Origin: JBFMDH01 sp044868105
GTDB taxonomy: Bacteria; Acidobacteriota; Blastocatellia; UBA7656
Assembly: GCA_044868105.1 (NCBI GenBank)
Contig: JBIOWC010000238.1
Span: 1 to 10,983, forward strand
DNA length: 10,983 nt
Direction of reading: 5' to 3'
The notes beneath the pieces are model-generated. The model saw nothing but the letters and a program-made list of their open reading frames with translations, did no database searches and was not told the DNA's origin. The stretch's first letter is position 1, and every line of letters starts with the position of its first letter. Below, piece after piece: positions 5,851 to 10,983 of this stretch. The position numbers and the translations under genes are program-made.

Positions 5851-5959
5851 ATCTAACGTTTGAGTTCAGGTGGCGCGAGCGGCGGCACGCGATTCGTGCC
5901 GAACGAGGCTAGTTGAGAAGGGCGCTATCCCCGCGCTCACCTGCAACGAATTATTGGGG
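5851..5959 (-). repeat. attC site of the two-gene metallopeptidase cassette
   Basis: Left box ATCTAAC (5851-5857). The right box ATTGGGG (5953-5959) has A for the first G. Arms TTCAGGTG and CACCTGCAA pair with a bulged C on the right arm. The centre carries a perfect 7-bp hairpin, CGGCACG (5883-5889) with CGTGCCG (5895-5901). At 109 bp it is the longest site here. Confidence 0.78.
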
Positions 5960-5991
5960 GCGGCTGTAGCGTGGCGCCCGGATCCGGCCCC

Positions 5992-7575
5992 CTATTTCAC
6001 ACGCGAAAGCACCTGGATTTTGACGAGATTGCCGGATACTTTGATGCGGACGTGCGGGACCTTCAACCTGAAGAGGGGGGTCCGCACAATCGCATTTTTC
6101 CACGAGCCGTCGGCCTGCTTCGTACCTTTAACTGTCAGTGGCCGGGTACCCGTGCGGACTCGGGTATCTATCGTCCGAACGTAATACGACTGGTTTATCT
6201 CAGCCGGACCGGTGACGCGCGACAGTTCGACCTCATCAAATTTTATCGGGCCGAGGCCCTCGGGATAGAGTTGTATATCCCCGAGTGAATACGACCCTTT
6301 TTTGTCCGCCACAGTGCTCAAATACTGACCCGTCGCCTTGAAATCAACGACATACACCCGCCCCGCGCGGATTTTCATCTTCCGATATGCATCATCACGC
6401 GCATTCAGGTACTTGGCGTTGCGTTCGCGGATCTCCGCCACCGGATAGGTCTCCCGGATCCGCTGCTCGATTTGACTCCTCTCCTCAGGTGCAAGCGCCA
6501 GGCGCTTGCCCAGATCCTTATCGATGAAAGTGGATTCGGCAATCACCGACCGCTGCCATCCCGGGAAGAGCCGGTCGCTGAGCAGCGCCTGGAAACAGCC
6601 GTAGGTGTAGCTCTTTCCAAGAGGCCATTCAACATCTGCCGCCGCCTTGAGCAGTCGGTCGTGGTAGCGGCGCAGAAACAAATCAACATTTCGGAAGCCG
6701 CCGTAGTCAGGATCCTGTTGCGCCGTCAGCCCCGGAGTGAAACGGCCCGCCTTGAGCATTTCGAGTGTCCTGAATTGAGCATAATCTGCGGTGCCTTCCA
6801 AGAATTCAGCGGCTGATTCCTGGTTTGCCTGAAGCTCCGACATCGAGGCGGCGCGCTTCAGTGCCCTGGCCACCAGAAACTCTTTGATCAGCGCTTTGGC
6901 CTTGTCGGCGTCCGATTCCAGATAGGCGCGGTGGAGCGCCAGCCCTTCGATTTCGGAGTAGAGCGCATAATCGGCATCGGCATTGAATTGAAGGTTTCCG
7001 TAAAAAGGTCGCTTCAGGTGCGAACGCTGAAAACAATGGAAAAGCTCGTGAATGTAAATGAGGATCTGTTGTTCGGCGGAGGGGGGGAGGGGGCTCGCGT
7101 CTCCGAGATCCAATTGATTCGCCGGCGCGAATTCCATCGTGACCACCTCGACGGAAAGCCCGTCCACGGTCGCACCGAAAACCCTGGGACCGCCCCCTGC
7201 GGCCAGCGGCGGGACCAGTTCCTTCGCCACCAATTGCGTGCGGTCGGCAAAAACCTGACTGTCCCCCACACGGAATCCAGTCACCAACTGGAACTCCTTC
7301 GGCGGATTCGGATGGCCGATCAGAACTCTGATGCCGTTTTCGTATTCCAACAGGAATGGCACCTGGCGGTAATCCTTCCATCCCGGCCAGATCCTCTCAG
7401 ACACCGCGTCGAGTATGCGATAGGTTTCGTCGAGGCGTTTCAATTCGGTCATCACAACTGCCGGTAAAGTCTTCAAGTCCTGACCGGCAGTGACTGCCGG
7501 AAATAAGACCCACAGCAGCAGAAAACCAGTGATGGCCACACGCTTCAAATCCATGAGGGTTTCGCCTGTTTTCAT
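5992..7575 (-). CDS. Secreted HExxH zinc metallopeptidase-like protein
   Basis: A 527-residue protein, by far the largest here. A signal peptide follows MKTGETLMDLKR: hydrophobic 13-28, cleavage near AVTAG at 27-31. Residues 170-180 read QILIYIHELFH, giving the zinc and catalytic motif H176-E177-x-x-H180. The segment AAEFLEGTADYAQF (255-268) supplies a plausible third ligand, Glu260, in the EGxAxY form seen in many gluzincins, and YSEIEGLALHRAYLE (206-220) is a second acidic helix. The region 400-527 is beta-rich and may be a separate non-catalytic domain. I do not recognise a named peptidase family. The ATG at 7575 has GAAGGGA (7584-7590) 8 nt upstream, inside the end of the preceding gene. 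That gene's stop is only 2 bp away, so the pair is almost certainly translationally coupled. Confidence 0.78.
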   Translation of the reverse strand: MKTGETLMDLKRVAITGFLLLWVLFPAVTAGQDLKTLPAVVMTELKRLDETYRILDAVSERIWPGWKDYRQVPFLLEYENGIRVLIGHPNPPKEFQLVTGFRVGDSQVFADRTQLVAKELVPPLAAGGGPRVFGATVDGLSVEVVTMEFAPANQLDLGDASPLPPSAEQQILIYIHELFHCFQRSHLKRPFYGNLQFNADADYALYSEIEGLALHRAYLESDADKAKALIKEFLVARALKRAASMSELQANQESAAEFLEGTADYAQFRTLEMLKAGRFTPGLTAQQDPDYGGFRNVDLFLRRYHDRLLKAAADVEWPLGKSYTYGCFQALLSDRLFPGWQRSVIAESTFIDKDLGKRLALAPEERSQIEQRIRETYPVAEIRERNAKYLNARDDAYRKMKIRAGRVYVVDFKATGQYLSTVADKKGSYSLGDIQLYPEGLGPIKFDEVELSRVTGPAEINQSYYVRTIDTRVRTGTRPLTVKGTKQADGSWKNAIVRTPLFRLKVPHVRIKVSGNLVKIQVLSRVK

Positions 7576-7577
7576 GG

Positions 7578-8279
7578 TTAGGGTCCCTTCTGAAGGCCCG
7601 AAGGAAGATCGAACATGCCGACCGGCGGCACTGCATTTTCGATTGTGCGGACGACTACACGGTGGGACATTGTTGGCGAGATCGGCGGCTCCACGGTGGC
7701 TTCCAGAGACATGAGCATCTTATCCGGCCGCTTGGATAGAAGCTCCGTCGCGAAGGTAACGGGATTCTGATATCGAAATCGCGCGGTATCCAATACGGAC
7801 CCGTTCGCTTGGCGTTCCAATGACGGCCGGTCCGTATGACAGAGCCAGAGCTTGAGCGTCATTTCGGCAAAATCATCAATTCCCGTTGCCAACGTCAACC
7901 GACAGGCCCGGCCATTGATGGTTGAAGTCTCCGCGCTGTCGTTAACGGTCCAGGCGAATTCGGGTTCGTAGCTGAAACCCGCTGTATGAATGTCTTCGAC
8001 CGCCGTTTCGTTCTTGGCCGGCGACGTCAGGCTCGTTTCGGAATACGTGCCCTTCTGGGTGTCGATGACCCACCGGACGCCACGATCTTTACGGCTGATC
8101 GTCACCCGGCTGCCCCGCCTTTCATACGTCTTGTCGTCCGTAATCCAATACTCGGAGGTCGTGGTTTGTGTCGAGGCCATGAAGGTGTATTGACCCTCGA
8201 CAACAACGTGGAGAGCTGCCTGTTGCTCCTGCAGCGGTCCTGTCATCGCCAGCATCCCCAAAATATAAAAGAGAAACAT
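7578..8279 (-). CDS. Secreted DUF4412-like protein, partner of the metallopeptidase
   Basis: A 233-residue protein beginning MFLFYILGMLAMTG, a short signal peptide cleaved probably between 14 and 22. The mature part resembles DUF4412/LolA-like half-barrel domains. It has EYWITDDKTYERRGSRVTIS (43-62), RGVRWVIDTQKGTYSET (66-82) matching the typical 'W-iD---k-Y-E' strand, INGRACRLTLATG (121-133), LKLWLCHTD (142-150) and a closing MFDLPSGLQKG (222-232). Two cysteines (126, 147) could pair. The start at 8279 is set by AAAGGAG (8287-8293) 7 nt upstream and by the signal peptide; the open frame to 8540 merely runs into the attC. Its TAA ends 2 bp before the metallopeptidase ATG, so both proteins are made from one cassette and exported together. 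It may be a substrate binder, propeptide or chaperone for the peptidase, but this is inference. Confidence 0.72.
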   Translation of the reverse strand: MFLFYILGMLAMTGPLQEQQAALHVVVEGQYTFMASTQTTTSEYWITDDKTYERRGSRVTISRKDRGVRWVIDTQKGTYSETSLTSPAKNETAVEDIHTAGFSYEPEFAWTVNDSAETSTINGRACRLTLATGIDDFAEMTLKLWLCHTDRPSLERQANGSVLDTARFRYQNPVTFATELLSKRPDKMLMSLEATVEPPISPTMSHRVVVRTIENAVPPVGMFDLPSGLQKGP

Positions 8280-8462
8280 TGCCGGGCTCCTTTCACTATT
8301 TGTCTTGCCCGTCTGTCGTTCGAAGCGACGATGTCGAGGGCGAAGGCGGGACTGCCATCGAGGCCGAACATAGTGCCCGTTCCAATTAAATAATCGCGGC
8401 CATAGAAGGACTCGGACTATTAGTATCGACGACGTAGTTGCGACCGAGAGGCGGAACGAAGC
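8280..8462 (-). other. 183-nt leader of the two-gene cassette
   Basis: This is the longest leader in the window, between attC 8463-8554 and the DUF4412-like gene. An open frame continues through it without a start that has a Shine-Dalgarno, and its translation (rich in R, S and L) looks non-coding. Apart from AAAGGAG at its 3' end, I find no convincing promoter or hairpin. Confidence 0.5.
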
Positions 8463-8554
8463 GCCCAACGCTGCGGTTGACCGGGCGCGCGAGTCACACT
8501 CAAAGAAGGTTAAGAAATTCGTTTCGCGCGCTCCGGTCAATCCCGTTGTTAGGC
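8463..8554 (-). repeat. attC site of the double-CxxC cassette
   Basis: This is the best-paired site. Boxes are GCCCAAC (8463-8469) and GTTAGGC (8548-8554). TTGACCGGGCGCGCGA (8477-8492) pairs in full with TCGCGCGC (8524-8531) plus CCGGTCAA (8533-8540), leaving only T8532 bulged. A stem with a single extrahelical base is the textbook IntI substrate form. The stop codon of the gene (8549-8551) lies inside the R'' box. Confidence 0.96.
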
Positions 8555-9004
8555 ATCTTTTTTAATACCAAAAAGCCTGGCTCTGACCTGTTCAGATAGG
8601 GAATTTATATTCTTATCTACCCATCCTAGACCAAAGCACTTTCCACAAATTATTGCTTCGAGCTGTTGACCTTCGATTATTGCACTACCTGTTCCTTTGC
8701 AATCAAGGCATTCGCTTGCATCGGTTGATCGTTTGGGAAGTAGCGATTCAAGCTCTAGGTACGTCTTGCTTCCTCTAATAAGTGCTGTAAGCTGCCATTC
8801 TGGCTCAACATAATCTTTGACATTGCCATCCTCATTATAAAACAGCAAAGAGGTGTCTGGGCGGATTGCAATAGTACCAGTCCAGCCGGCGTATATCGGC
8901 AGCGCGTTTAACGCAGTCGCTATCCTTCGCTCGTCTGGCGAGCCATATTGAGGGTTTGTACATAGCTCGTCTATTCTCTTCTGTATTTGATCTGCTATTG
9001 ACAT
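8549..9004 (-). CDS. Double-CxxC (DnaJ-type zinc-finger-like) protein
   Basis: A 151-residue cytoplasmic protein. Residues 1-90 form a mixed alpha/beta domain that I do not recognise: it starts MSIADQIQKRIDELC and has AGWTGTIAIRPDTSLLFYNE at 39-58. It is followed by a zinc-binding module, C99-LD-C102-KGTG and C120-GK-C123-FGLGW. Paired CxxCxGxG repeats are the pattern of DnaJ cysteine-rich domains. Here there is one pair, enough for one zinc, probably structural or protein-binding. The C terminus is a short basic helix. The upstream attC is only 17 nt before the ATG, and the candidate Shine-Dalgarno AAGAG sits just 2 nt from the ATG, so initiation is weakly supported. The TAA stop is contained in the attC R'' box (GCCTAAC). 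Confidence 0.75.
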   Translation of the reverse strand: MSIADQIQKRIDELCTNPQYGSPDERRIATALNALPIYAGWTGTIAIRPDTSLLFYNEDGNVKDYVEPEWQLTALIRGSKTYLELESLLPKRSTDASECLDCKGTGSAIIEGQQLEAIICGKCFGLGWVDKNINSLSEQVRARLFGIKKDA

Positions 9005-9021
9005 AGCTCTTCACTACAGAC

Positions 9022-9111
9022 GCCTAATGCCGGCATCAGCGGGCGCGCGACGAACACTCCGAATTCATGCAAGACCATGTTCGCGCGCTCCACTGCATCG
9101 ACTGGTTAGAT
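9022..9111 (-). repeat. attC site of the PhyH cassette, R' box mutated
   Basis: Left box GCCTAAT (9022-9028), which on the minus strand is ATTAGGC rather than GTTAGGC. Right box GTTAGAT (9105-9111). The arms ATCAGCGGGCGCGCGA and TCGCGCGCTCCACTGCAT pair with two extra bases on the right arm and one wobble pair. Folding looks intact but the crossover base is altered. Confidence 0.88.
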
Positions 9112-9149
9112 GCGGCGTTCGCTTTCCTCGCACCGGCGGCGGTAAATAC

Positions 9150-9887
9150 CTATTGCATAGCTAATACATACTTCGCCAGCGAGCCGACGCGAGCGAGCGT
9201 GTCAGCACGCATGCGTTCAGGCAGGTTTTCACCCGACGGTGCTTCGCGTCGGATATAAGCCCCTTGGATTGAACGGCGCGGCGCGTCGGACGAATTTGCC
9301 GTATGTCCGTGCCAGACGGACCCGTTGTAGACGATGAGCGAGCCTGCCGAACCGCACGCCACAATTTGGTTTTCGTCGTCTATCCGAGGATCGTGTTTCA
9401 ACTCGTCTGGACCGGTTGACCAGTTGTGTGATCCCGGAATAAACCGCGTCGCCCCGTTGTCGCGCCGGAACTCATCTACCATAAAGATGAAACCTATCAT
9501 CGTCCACCCTTCGCGGTCGGGCTCGAAGTCCACGTGAAGCGCCTGCGCCGGCGAACCGGAGCGGACCGTCCTCGCGTGCATCGTACTGAGTCTGAACGGC
9601 CGCCCGATTATCCGGCAACACGCCTCTAAGACGGGTTGATAGATATATAACTCGTCGAACTCCGAACCCCGGTTGACGAAATCTCTGACGCGGGTTGACG
9701 TACTGCCGAGCTTCACGTCGTCGGGACTCGCCGCCGCGATGGCCGCATCATAGGCCGCCGCCAAAGGCGCCAATCTGTCAGGAGCCATCGGACCCGGAAT
9801 AACCACGAAGCCGATATCTTGCAGGTCTTGGAGCACATCAGCCGGAAGCTGACACCCCGCACCAATTAGGTTGAACCAGTCTTGCAT
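9150..9887 (-). CDS. Phytanoyl-CoA dioxygenase (PhyH)-family Fe(II)/2-oxoglutarate oxygenase
   Basis: A 245-residue cytoplasmic protein of usual PhyH length. It opens with the family's 'L-D-GFVVIPGPM' start (DLQDIGFVVIPGPMAPDRL, 21-39). The iron ligands are visible as H118-x-D120 (ALHVDFEP) and a distal His in VWHGHTANSSDAPRRS (191-206), most likely H193, with R204 or R205 for 2-oxoglutarate binding. The conserved DNGATRFIPGSHNW (143-156) precedes it. The family hydroxylates or halogenates small organic substrates; the target cannot be told. The start is uncertain. ATG 9887 is the only plausible ATG, lies just 9 nt from the upstream attC, and has no Shine-Dalgarno of its own; a TTG at 9902 falls inside the attC. 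The gene is GC-rich compared with its neighbours. Confidence 0.88.
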   Translation of the reverse strand: MQDWFNLIGAGCQLPADVLQDLQDIGFVVIPGPMAPDRLAPLAAAYDAAIAAASPDDVKLGSTSTRVRDFVNRGSEFDELYIYQPVLEACCRIIGRPFRLSTMHARTVRSGSPAQALHVDFEPDREGWTMIGFIFMVDEFRRDNGATRFIPGSHNWSTGPDELKHDPRIDDENQIVACGSAGSLIVYNGSVWHGHTANSSDAPRRSIQGAYIRREAPSGENLPERMRADTLARVGSLAKYVLAMQ

Positions 9888-9896
9888 AGAAGAAGC

Positions 9897-9988
9897 ATCC
9901 AACGCCCGGCATCAGCGGGGCCGCGAACGGTACTGGAAGAACATTAAGAAACTCGCTTTGCGCGCTCCGGTTGACGCGATTGTTAGAC
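9897..9988 (-). repeat. attC site of the 10015-10443 cassette
   Basis: Boxes ATCCAAC (9897-9903) and GTTAGAC (9982-9988). The arms are of the common type: CGGCATCAGCGGGG on the left and GCTCCGGTTGACGCG on the right. The 24 bp at 9963-9986 are identical to 1467-1490. The length is 92 bp. Confidence 0.93.
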
Positions 9989-10014
9989 GGCGTGTGATCA
10001 ATGGACCAGCTCCC

Positions 10015-10443
10015 TTATAGAATTTTCTTGGGCGGTATCTTCACAGGGATTGGGGCATTCTCTGGCTTTATTGGTACAAAAATACCGCGTATTTCGTGTA
10101 GCCCCCTCACCGGTTCTGGCTCTAGCTCAACCTTCAGTTCTCCCATACCATTGGCTTTGATCTCCAATGATTCGACCTTGTAGGTCTTGAACCCGTAGCT
10201 CTGGACACTGAACTCATATGTGCCAATAGGTAATCTTATTTCAAAAATGCCTTCATCATTGGGGTAAGTTTTGCGATCAAGAATCTCGTTCTTAAATGTA
10301 ACTGTGGCCCGTGTAACCCGTGCATCCTGAAAATCGAGAAGCACGCCTTTAACTTTAACGGTATCCTGACCTGTAGCCGCATTGATGTGAAGCAGGGGCA
10401 AGCAGGTCGAAGTAATAAAGTAAAGGACTAAAGCAACTCTCAT
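10015..10443 (-). CDS. Secreted carboxypeptidase-regulatory-like domain protein
   Basis: A 142-residue protein with a signal peptide (MRVALVLYFITSTCLPLLHI, cleavage near residues 23-26). The mature domain is a transthyretin-like beta sandwich of the CarboxypepD_reg type. It has VKGVLLDFQDARVTRATVTF (31-50), then YPNDEGIFEIRLPIGTYEFS (60-79), VQSYGFKTYKVESLEIKA (80-97) and LKVELEPEP (103-111). The 'D-G-F-I-LP-GTYEF-V---GF' pattern is diagnostic of the fold. A proline-rich tail PENAPIPVKIPPKK (127-140) follows. Such domains usually act as folding or binding modules of exported proteins; here it stands alone. The start at 10443 lacks a clear Shine-Dalgarno, but the signal peptide supports it. 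The leader is 52 nt. Confidence 0.8.
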   Translation of the reverse strand: MRVALVLYFITSTCLPLLHINAATGQDTVKVKGVLLDFQDARVTRATVTFKNEILDRKTYPNDEGIFEIRLPIGTYEFSVQSYGFKTYKVESLEIKANGMGELKVELEPEPVRGLHEIRGIFVPIKPENAPIPVKIPPKKIL

Positions 10444-10495
10444 TATAAGCTCATTGTAAGATCAACAACTGAGTTTGTCATCAACGCTCAGAGCC

Positions 10496-10580
10496 GTCTA
10501 ACGATGGAATTGACCGCGCCGAAACCCGCTGATAGATAAGCACCCGTAAATTGCGGCTGCGGCCGAACGCCGGGTTAGGC
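10496..10580 (-). repeat. attC site of the apparently geneless cassette
   Basis: Boxes GTCTAAC (10496-10502) and GTTAGGC (10574-10580). Arms GAATTGACCGCGCCG (from 10507) and CGGCTGCGGCCGAA pair with bulges. The inner arms differ in sequence from the other sites. The length is 85 bp. Confidence 0.85.
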
Positions 10581-10742
10581 TTTTGCTTCCTTGAGTGAGT
10601 AACTTTAAGAGATGGTAAACCAGGCCAAGCGAAATCAGCGCGCTGCGCTTAGGCTCCTCTTGTCTCACGCTCATCCCGCCAACCGCCGTCTATCTGGCTC
10701 CTGTTGCCGCTTTCAAGCAACTCCGTGCTTCCTCTGGCGATT
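10581..10742 (-). other. Cassette body without a convincing gene
   Basis: These 162 bp lie between two attC sites, so together with 10496-10580 they form a complete short cassette. The only minus-strand frame with a start is a 58-codon one from ATG 10674 (preceded by GGCGGG). It runs through the attC and stops at 10498-10500, within the R' box. Its product resembles no known protein and half of it is attC sequence, so I treat it as chance. The body contains an imperfect hairpin, GCCAAGCG (10625-10631 region) with CGCTTAGGC (10646-10654). A second weak inverted repeat (GTTGC/GCAAC) lies near 10700-10720. It could be a non-coding, promoter-bearing or decayed cassette. Confidence 0.5.
10624..10654. 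repeat. Imperfect hairpin inside the geneless cassette
   Basis: GCCAAGCG pairs with CGCTTAGGC, with one bulged base. The 14-nt loop itself contains the palindrome AGCGCGCT (10637-10644). No T-run follows, so terminator function is not supported. Confidence 0.45.
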
Positions 10743-10847
10743 GCCTAACGCTCCGCCTCAGCCGCCGCTCACAAACATCGCTAGATTAGCCTCTCGCGGT
10801 TCAGAGCAACGCGATTCGCCCTCGCCTGCCTGGTGGGATTGTCAGGC
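10743..10847 (-). repeat. attC-like site of the right-edge cassette
   Basis: Left box GCCTAAC (10743-10749). The right box GTCAGGC (10841-10847) has one substitution. Position relative to the following stop codon fits an attC. Arm pairing is not obvious by eye, so this is the least certain of the complete sites. Confidence 0.6.
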
Positions 10848-10848
10848 C

Positions 10849-10983
10849 TCAGTAGAAGCTGATCACCACGGCCTCGCCATCGGACTTGTTGATACAGTTC
10901 TCCAGGAAGAAGCGCTCACGTTCGTACTCGCCCTGCGGCAATCGTGCGAGGCCAGCGCGGAGCTGTTCAACCGTGAATGTTCG
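10849..10983 (-). CDS. 3' end of an unidentified gene, cut by the window edge
   Basis: A frame open to the edge encodes the last 44 residues of a protein. It contains TVEQLRAGLARLPQGEYERE, then RFFLENCINKSDGEAVVISF and a final Tyr before TGA (10849-10851). It is in the same orientation and the same position relative to an attC as the other cassette genes. The charged helix followed by a strand looks like real protein, but I do not recognise the family. The 5' end and start lie beyond the right edge. Confidence 0.65.
   Translation of the reverse strand, partial: RTFTVEQLRAGLARLPQGEYERERFFLENCINKSDGEAVVISFY

Larger units (their letters stand above)
1..10983 (-). mobile_element. Integron gene-cassette array (internal segment)
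   Basis: Fourteen complete attC-like sites and one partial site alternate with single genes, or once a gene pair, and all genes are on the minus strand. Each site starts with a RYYYAAC-like box and ends with a GTTRRRY-like box on the plus strand. Sites are about 57-109 bp long. Genes lie within about 10-70 bp downstream of the R'' side of their own attC, with two stop codons inside the site itself. This one-gene-one-attC periodicity is diagnostic of integron cassettes. No intI or attI is visible, so the segment is either the middle of a large chromosomal integron or an integrase-less array (CALIN). From the polarity, an integrase, if present, lies beyond the right edge. Confidence 0.93.

Noticed and set aside
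5971..7467. Long plus-strand open frames inside the metallopeptidase region (e.g. 5971-6288, 6472-6816, 6931-7467)
   Set aside because: They lie antisense to a gene with a signal peptide, an HExxH motif and a good ribosome binding site. Their products show no domain or sensible composition, and no plus-strand gene is supported anywhere in the array.
8280..8540. N-terminal extension of the DUF4412-like gene up to 8540
   Set aside because: The extension reads through the leader and into the attC. The Shine-Dalgarno and signal peptide both point to the start at 8279.
1401..10580. Repeats spaced through the window as a CRISPR or REP/BIME array
   Set aside because: The repeats are 57-109 bp with conserved ends but variable centres, occur once per gene at its 3' side, and have RYYYAAC/GTTRRRY boxes with bulged stems, which is attC and not CRISPR or REP structure.
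10498..10674. 58-residue minus-strand frame across the geneless cassette and its attC
   Set aside because: About half is translated attC, the composition is not protein-like, and only a poor GGCGGG precedes the ATG. It is kept only as a remark.
1..10983. Integrase, toxin-antitoxin pair, antibiotic-resistance gene, tRNA or rRNA
   Set aside because: I looked for tyrosine-recombinase motifs, typical toxin/antitoxin pairs and known resistance families in all translated frames, and for tRNA-like cloverleafs, and found none.

Overview
The window is a stretch of integron gene-cassette array from an environmental bacterium. About fifteen cassettes, two of them cut by the window edges, are packed head to tail. 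Every convincing gene reads on the minus strand, and each cassette ends in a palindromic attC-like recombination site. I see no integrase, attI, transposase, tRNA, rRNA or CRISPR. The array polarity (gene 5' ends to the right, attC at each gene's 3' side to the left) places any integrase gene beyond the right edge. The host cannot be fixed from the sequence. The protein types (DUF1579-like, an SM-like/glycine-zipper secreted protein, a carboxypeptidase-regulatory-like domain) would fit a soil or sediment Acidobacteriota-type genome, but that is a weak inference.

Layout from left to right, which is distal to proximal relative to the presumed integrase: remnant of an attC (1-54); SnoaL-like protein (65-574); DUF1579-like secreted protein (745-1359); a decayed enterochelin-esterase-like gene with a nonsense codon and a missing catalytic core (1538-2002); unknown secreted protein (2185-2643); VOC/glyoxalase-fold protein (2785-3222); secreted and membrane-anchored protein with a TIMP/netrin-like N terminus (3361-3909); unknown secreted protein (4052-4555); small two-helix membrane protein (4760-5020); secreted SM-like plus glycine-zipper protein (5248-5730); a two-gene cassette with a secreted DUF4412-like protein (7578-8279) followed 2 bp later by a secreted HExxH metallopeptidase (5992-7575); a double-CxxC zinc-binding protein (8549-9004); a PhyH-type Fe(II)/2-oxoglutarate dioxygenase (9150-9887); a secreted carboxypeptidase-regulatory-like domain protein (10015-10443); a short cassette with no convincing gene (10581-10742); and the 3' end of a further gene (10849-10983).

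The attC evidence is internally consistent. Fourteen complete sites run from a RYYYAAC-like box to a GTTRRRY-like box on the plus strand, and most have inner arms that pair with one or more bulged bases. The box facing the next gene's start (R' on the minus strand) keeps GTT in 13 of 14 sites, while the box facing the gene's stop (R'') is much more variable. That is the polarity expected for minus-strand cassettes.

Apart from the two-gene cassette, the genes do not form a pathway. The common theme is export: nine of the fourteen recognisable genes (one of them decayed) begin with a signal peptide, and one more is a membrane protein. No conventional promoter stands out, so most cassettes probably depend on read-through transcription from the right. 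Two leaders (genes at 4760-5020 and 5248-5730) carry palindromes that could be regulatory.
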